In this document: positions 6,346-7,676 of the stretch, in pieces
How the letters are laid out: each line of letters opens with the position of its first letter
Position numbering within the stretch: position 1 is the stretch's first letter
Assembly (NCBI GenBank): GCA_030754315.1
Contig: JASMAO010000003.1
Location: forward strand, 1-7,676
Direction: 5' to 3'
Length of the DNA: 7,676 nt
DNA from: SAR202 cluster bacterium
Lineage (GTDB): Bacteria; Chloroflexota; Dehalococcoidia; Lucifugimonadales; JASMAO01
Notes under the pieces: model-generated
Seen by the model: the letters and a program-made list of their open reading frames with translations, nothing else
Database searches by the model: none
Told to the model about the DNA's origin: nothing
Made by a program: the position numbers and the translations under genes

Positions 6346-6584
6346 GTGCGTGGCAAGTATCGGCGCGATGCTCTTAAATATATATACGACGAGCTTCGCT
6401 TTCGGTCTCAGCACAAGAAGCATGAACTTTCCGATCTGTACGAGGCGAAGATAAGGAATATGAGTAACGCCGGTCGTAACGGTGTTGAGTACTACACCCC
6501 TCACCCGCTGCTACGATTCAGGTTACAAAGCCTCACAGTGAAACGGTTTATGAAGGTACGTGTGGCTCTGGTGGGCTCCTGAGC
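6346..6584 (+). pseudogene. hsdM: Remnant of a type I restriction-modification methyltransferase subunit (HsdM), truncated at both ends and frameshifted
   Basis: From 6346 the frame reads RRDALKYIYDELRFRSQ, then KKHELSDLYEAKIRNMSNAG and RNGVEYYTPHPLLR (to 6516). This matches the HsdM stretch ending in the family motif EYYTPRPLIR. The match then jumps frame: from 6516 the other frame reads IQVTKPHSETVYEGTCGSGG then LLS, which is the expected next part including the SAM-binding motif I (usually DxxxGSGGFL). The shift fits a small deletion, for example of about seven bases, and one Gly expected before ETVYEG is also absent. The N-terminal HsdM helical domain and everything after motif I, including the NPPF catalytic motif, are missing. 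A TGA at 6334 precedes the fragment. No HsdS or HsdR is in view. It is clearly non-functional as a methylase, and lies between two convergent genes. Confidence 0.85.
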
Positions 6585-6600
6585 ATCAGAGAACTACATA

Positions 6601-7203
6601 TTAGTCGAGTTGAAAATCAAGTTGCTTCTGATCTGGTTCCGAGGGGGCAGGGTTGAGTATGTATATACCATCAAGAGCTCGGTAACGCTTTTCTGTATCC
6701 ATACCGTAACCGACTAGCCACGCATCTGAGTCAGAGACTAGTGCACAAAAATCTGGTGATAGATCATTTTTGCGAGCATAGGGTTTATCAACTAGCACGC
6801 ACACCGCCACCTCAGCGAAACCACCCCGCTTAAACTCCTGTACTAAATGTCCCATTGTCGTGCCGGTATCCAGAAGGTCATCAATAATCACCACTGGAGA
6901 ATGCGGATCAATGGCTTCATTGAATTTGCTAGGGAATTCGATCAACGGCTCTCTTACCAGTCCATCATCTAGGTAAGTCGAGACAAAAACTGGGGCGATG
7001 CACCACTTACCTGGCGTCAATCGTTCCAGTTCCATTGCTAACCCTGAGCAAAATGGCATTGCTCCTGTAAGAACTGGTACCAGGTTGACAGCTTGGTTCT
7101 CCGAGTACAAATCATCAATCGATTTGGCAACCTGTCGAATCGCTGCTTGCACCTCTTCGAACGCCCAAAGCAGACGCATCATAGGCGCATTAGATGATCC
7201 CAC
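6601..7203 (-). CDS. hpt: Hypoxanthine (guanine) phosphoribosyltransferase
   Basis: This cytosolic enzyme of up to 200 residues transfers phosphoribose from PRPP to hypoxanthine or guanine, giving IMP or GMP. Visible marks are VPVLTGAMPF (42-51) corresponding to the PPi loop, STY (75-77) in the flexible-loop position, the PRPP-binding VVIIDDLLDTGTT (104-116), the base-contacting VDKP (138-141), and WLVGYGMD (162-169) followed by KRYR (172-175). The length is slightly above the usual 175-185 because of short extensions at both ends; the C-terminal tail after 184 is polar. The GTG at 7203 is the first start after an in-frame TGA; ATG at 7182 (residue 8) is the alternative and would still keep the whole domain. 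It lies downstream of a purine permease on the same strand, which fits purine salvage. Closely related family members include xanthine-guanine enzymes, but the motifs fit HPRT best. Confidence 0.93.
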   Translation of the reverse strand: MGSSNAPMMRLLWAFEEVQAAIRQVAKSIDDLYSENQAVNLVPVLTGAMPFCSGLAMELERLTPGKWCIAPVFVSTYLDDGLVREPLIEFPSKFNEAIDPHSPVVIIDDLLDTGTTMGHLVQEFKRGGFAEVAVCVLVDKPYARKNDLSPDFCALVSDSDAWLVGYGMDTEKRYRALDGIYILNPAPSEPDQKQLDFQLD

Positions 7204-7222
7204 TCACATACCCATACCTTCC
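7204..7222 (-). promoter_or_regulatory. hpt translation-start region with ATG-TGA start-stop between ribosome-binding site and GTG start
   Basis: On the minus strand GGAAGG (7222-7217) is followed by ATG GGT ATG TGA (7215-7204) and then GTG (7203-7201), all in one frame. The second ATG (7209-7207) has the ideal 7-nt spacing to GGAAGG but is followed at once by TGA. The GTG has a long 13-nt spacing. Initiation may occur at the GTG, at ATG 7182, or by re-initiation after the tiny frame. Confidence 0.5.
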
Positions 7223-7290
7223 AGCGTTCCACAAGTGATAACCGAAGTGACAGAGCATCGAAGAATTGAAAGATTCATTTTCAGACAAGT

Positions 7291-7296
7291 TTTATA
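7291..7296 (-). promoter_or_regulatory. Possible -10 element of an hpt promoter
   Basis: The minus strand reads TATAAA, five of six consensus positions, in an AT-rich stretch about 90 nt upstream of the hpt start. No good -35 lies at 16-18 nt spacing, so this is a weak call. The gap 7204-7448 is otherwise non-coding. Confidence 0.25.
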
Positions 7297-7358
7297 TGAC
7301 ATTTGTAATTCAGAAATTTAACAAAACTTCAAATCTGCTCACCCCACCGACATGTTTA

Positions 7359-7392
7359 GGCCGGCTAACGAAACGAATTCCGCTAGCCGGCC
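7359..7392. other. GC-rich inverted repeat (hairpin) between the permease and hpt genes
   Basis: GGCCGGCTA (7359-7367) and TAGCCGGCC (7384-7392) form a perfect 9-bp stem around 16 nt; two further pairs can form inside after one mismatch. It begins 57 nt after the permease stop, as read on the minus strand. It lacks a T tract on either strand, so it is not a standard terminator. It could end or stabilise the permease transcript, or act as an attenuator before hpt. The loop also complements the flank at 7392-7401, giving pseudoknot potential. Confidence 0.6.
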
Positions 7393-7448
7393 GTTTGCGT
7401 TCAAATCTCAAACAATCTTGTGCAGGCGACGCTGCATATGTCAGGATT

Positions 7449-7676
7449 CTAACTGTTTACGGACACGACAAAGAACAGCGCCGACACCACTGCCAGACCA
7501 ATGGATGCGTAATTTAGCGAACGCCCTTTACCACTGAGAGCTTTGATCAGCACGTAGCTCACAAATCCGATAGCGATTCCGTAAGCGATCGAATATGTCA
7601 AAGGCATGATGATCGCTGCAAGAGCAGCGGGGACGTACTCTGAGATGTCGTCCCAGTCGATATCCTTTATGTTACG
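7449..7676 (-). CDS. Purine permease, AzgA/PbuG-type (nucleobase:cation symporter-2 superfamily), C-terminal end only
   Basis: The frame is open from the window edge to a TAG at 7451-7449 and encodes the last 75 residues. The segment IDWDDISEYVPAALAAIIMP, continuing LTYSIAYGIAIGFVSYVLIK, matches the last conserved part of AzgA/PbuG-type adenine/guanine/hypoxanthine permeases, where MPLTYSIxxGIxxGFxSYV is typical. This covers the second-to-last and last membrane helices; residues about 54-72 of the fragment form the final helix, ending in VSVNS. The full protein would be about 430-490 residues in the cytoplasmic membrane and would import purine bases with protons. It lies directly upstream of hpt on the same strand, so imported hypoxanthine or guanine can be trapped as nucleotide. 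Its 5' end, where a purine riboswitch could sit, is outside the window. Confidence 0.9.
   Translation of the reverse strand, partial: RNIKDIDWDDISEYVPAALAAIIMPLTYSIAYGIAIGFVSYVLIKALSGKGRSLNYASIGLAVVSALFFVVSVNS

Noticed and set aside
6346..6582. Treating the 78-codon frame as an intact small gene
   Set aside because: The HsdM similarity continues in another frame after 6516, so the last part of this frame is out-of-frame translation and the whole is a remnant.
7204..7448. Purine riboswitch before hpt
   Set aside because: I could not find the three-helix core or its conserved loop sequences on the minus strand; only a simple hairpin is visible.
7266..7521. Plus-strand open frames between hpt and the permease
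   Set aside because: They run over the hairpin and antisense to the permease C-terminus, with no recognisable motif.

Overview
The window reads as bacterial chromosome using the standard bacterial code, with ATG, GTG and TTG starts and TAA, TGA and TAG stops. The best taxonomic hint is the lipoprotein at the left edge. Right after its lipobox cysteine comes a long valine/threonine/glutamate-rich linker, a style common in substrate-binding lipoproteins of Chloroflexota, notably marine SAR202 (Dehalococcoidia-related) genomes. I infer a Chloroflexota bacterium of that kind; this rests on style, not on a marker gene.

Left half (1-3963, all minus strand). Read in the direction of transcription, the order is a PLP-dependent fold-type III enzyme of the D-threonine aldolase/D-serine dehydratase family (3963-2911), a soluble protein of 589 residues that looks like an (alpha/alpha)6-toroid carbohydrate-active protein but is not a family I can name (2827-1058), and a family-5 ABC-transporter substrate-binding lipoprotein cut by the window edge (808-1). 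It resembles a small uptake-and-catabolism locus. Facing away from it across a 217-bp control region is a second fold-type III enzyme (4181-5290), a paralogue of the first, ending in a clear hairpin terminator. The plus-strand copy keeps the metal-ligand pair expected for this family; the minus-strand copy has lost both ligands.

Middle (5291-6600). A 316-bp non-coding stretch carries the terminator, possible promoter elements and a perfect 12-bp palindrome. It precedes a six-helix membrane protein of unknown function (5607-6239), which ends in a strong, probably bidirectional terminator. Between that terminator and the next gene lies a short, frameshifted remnant of a type I restriction-modification methyltransferase (HsdM), covering only the stretch up to the SAM-binding motif.

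Right end (6601-7676, minus strand). Here there is a purine-salvage pair: hypoxanthine phosphoribosyltransferase (hpt) preceded by the C-terminal end of an AzgA/PbuG-type purine permease that runs off the window. Between them is a GC-rich hairpin with pseudoknot potential. The hpt leader carries an unusual ATG-TGA start-stop immediately before the GTG start.

The most unusual content is the divergent pair of PLP enzymes with complementary active-site changes, their shared control region, and the linked uncharacterised toroid protein. I see no CRISPR array, transposase, rRNA or tRNA.
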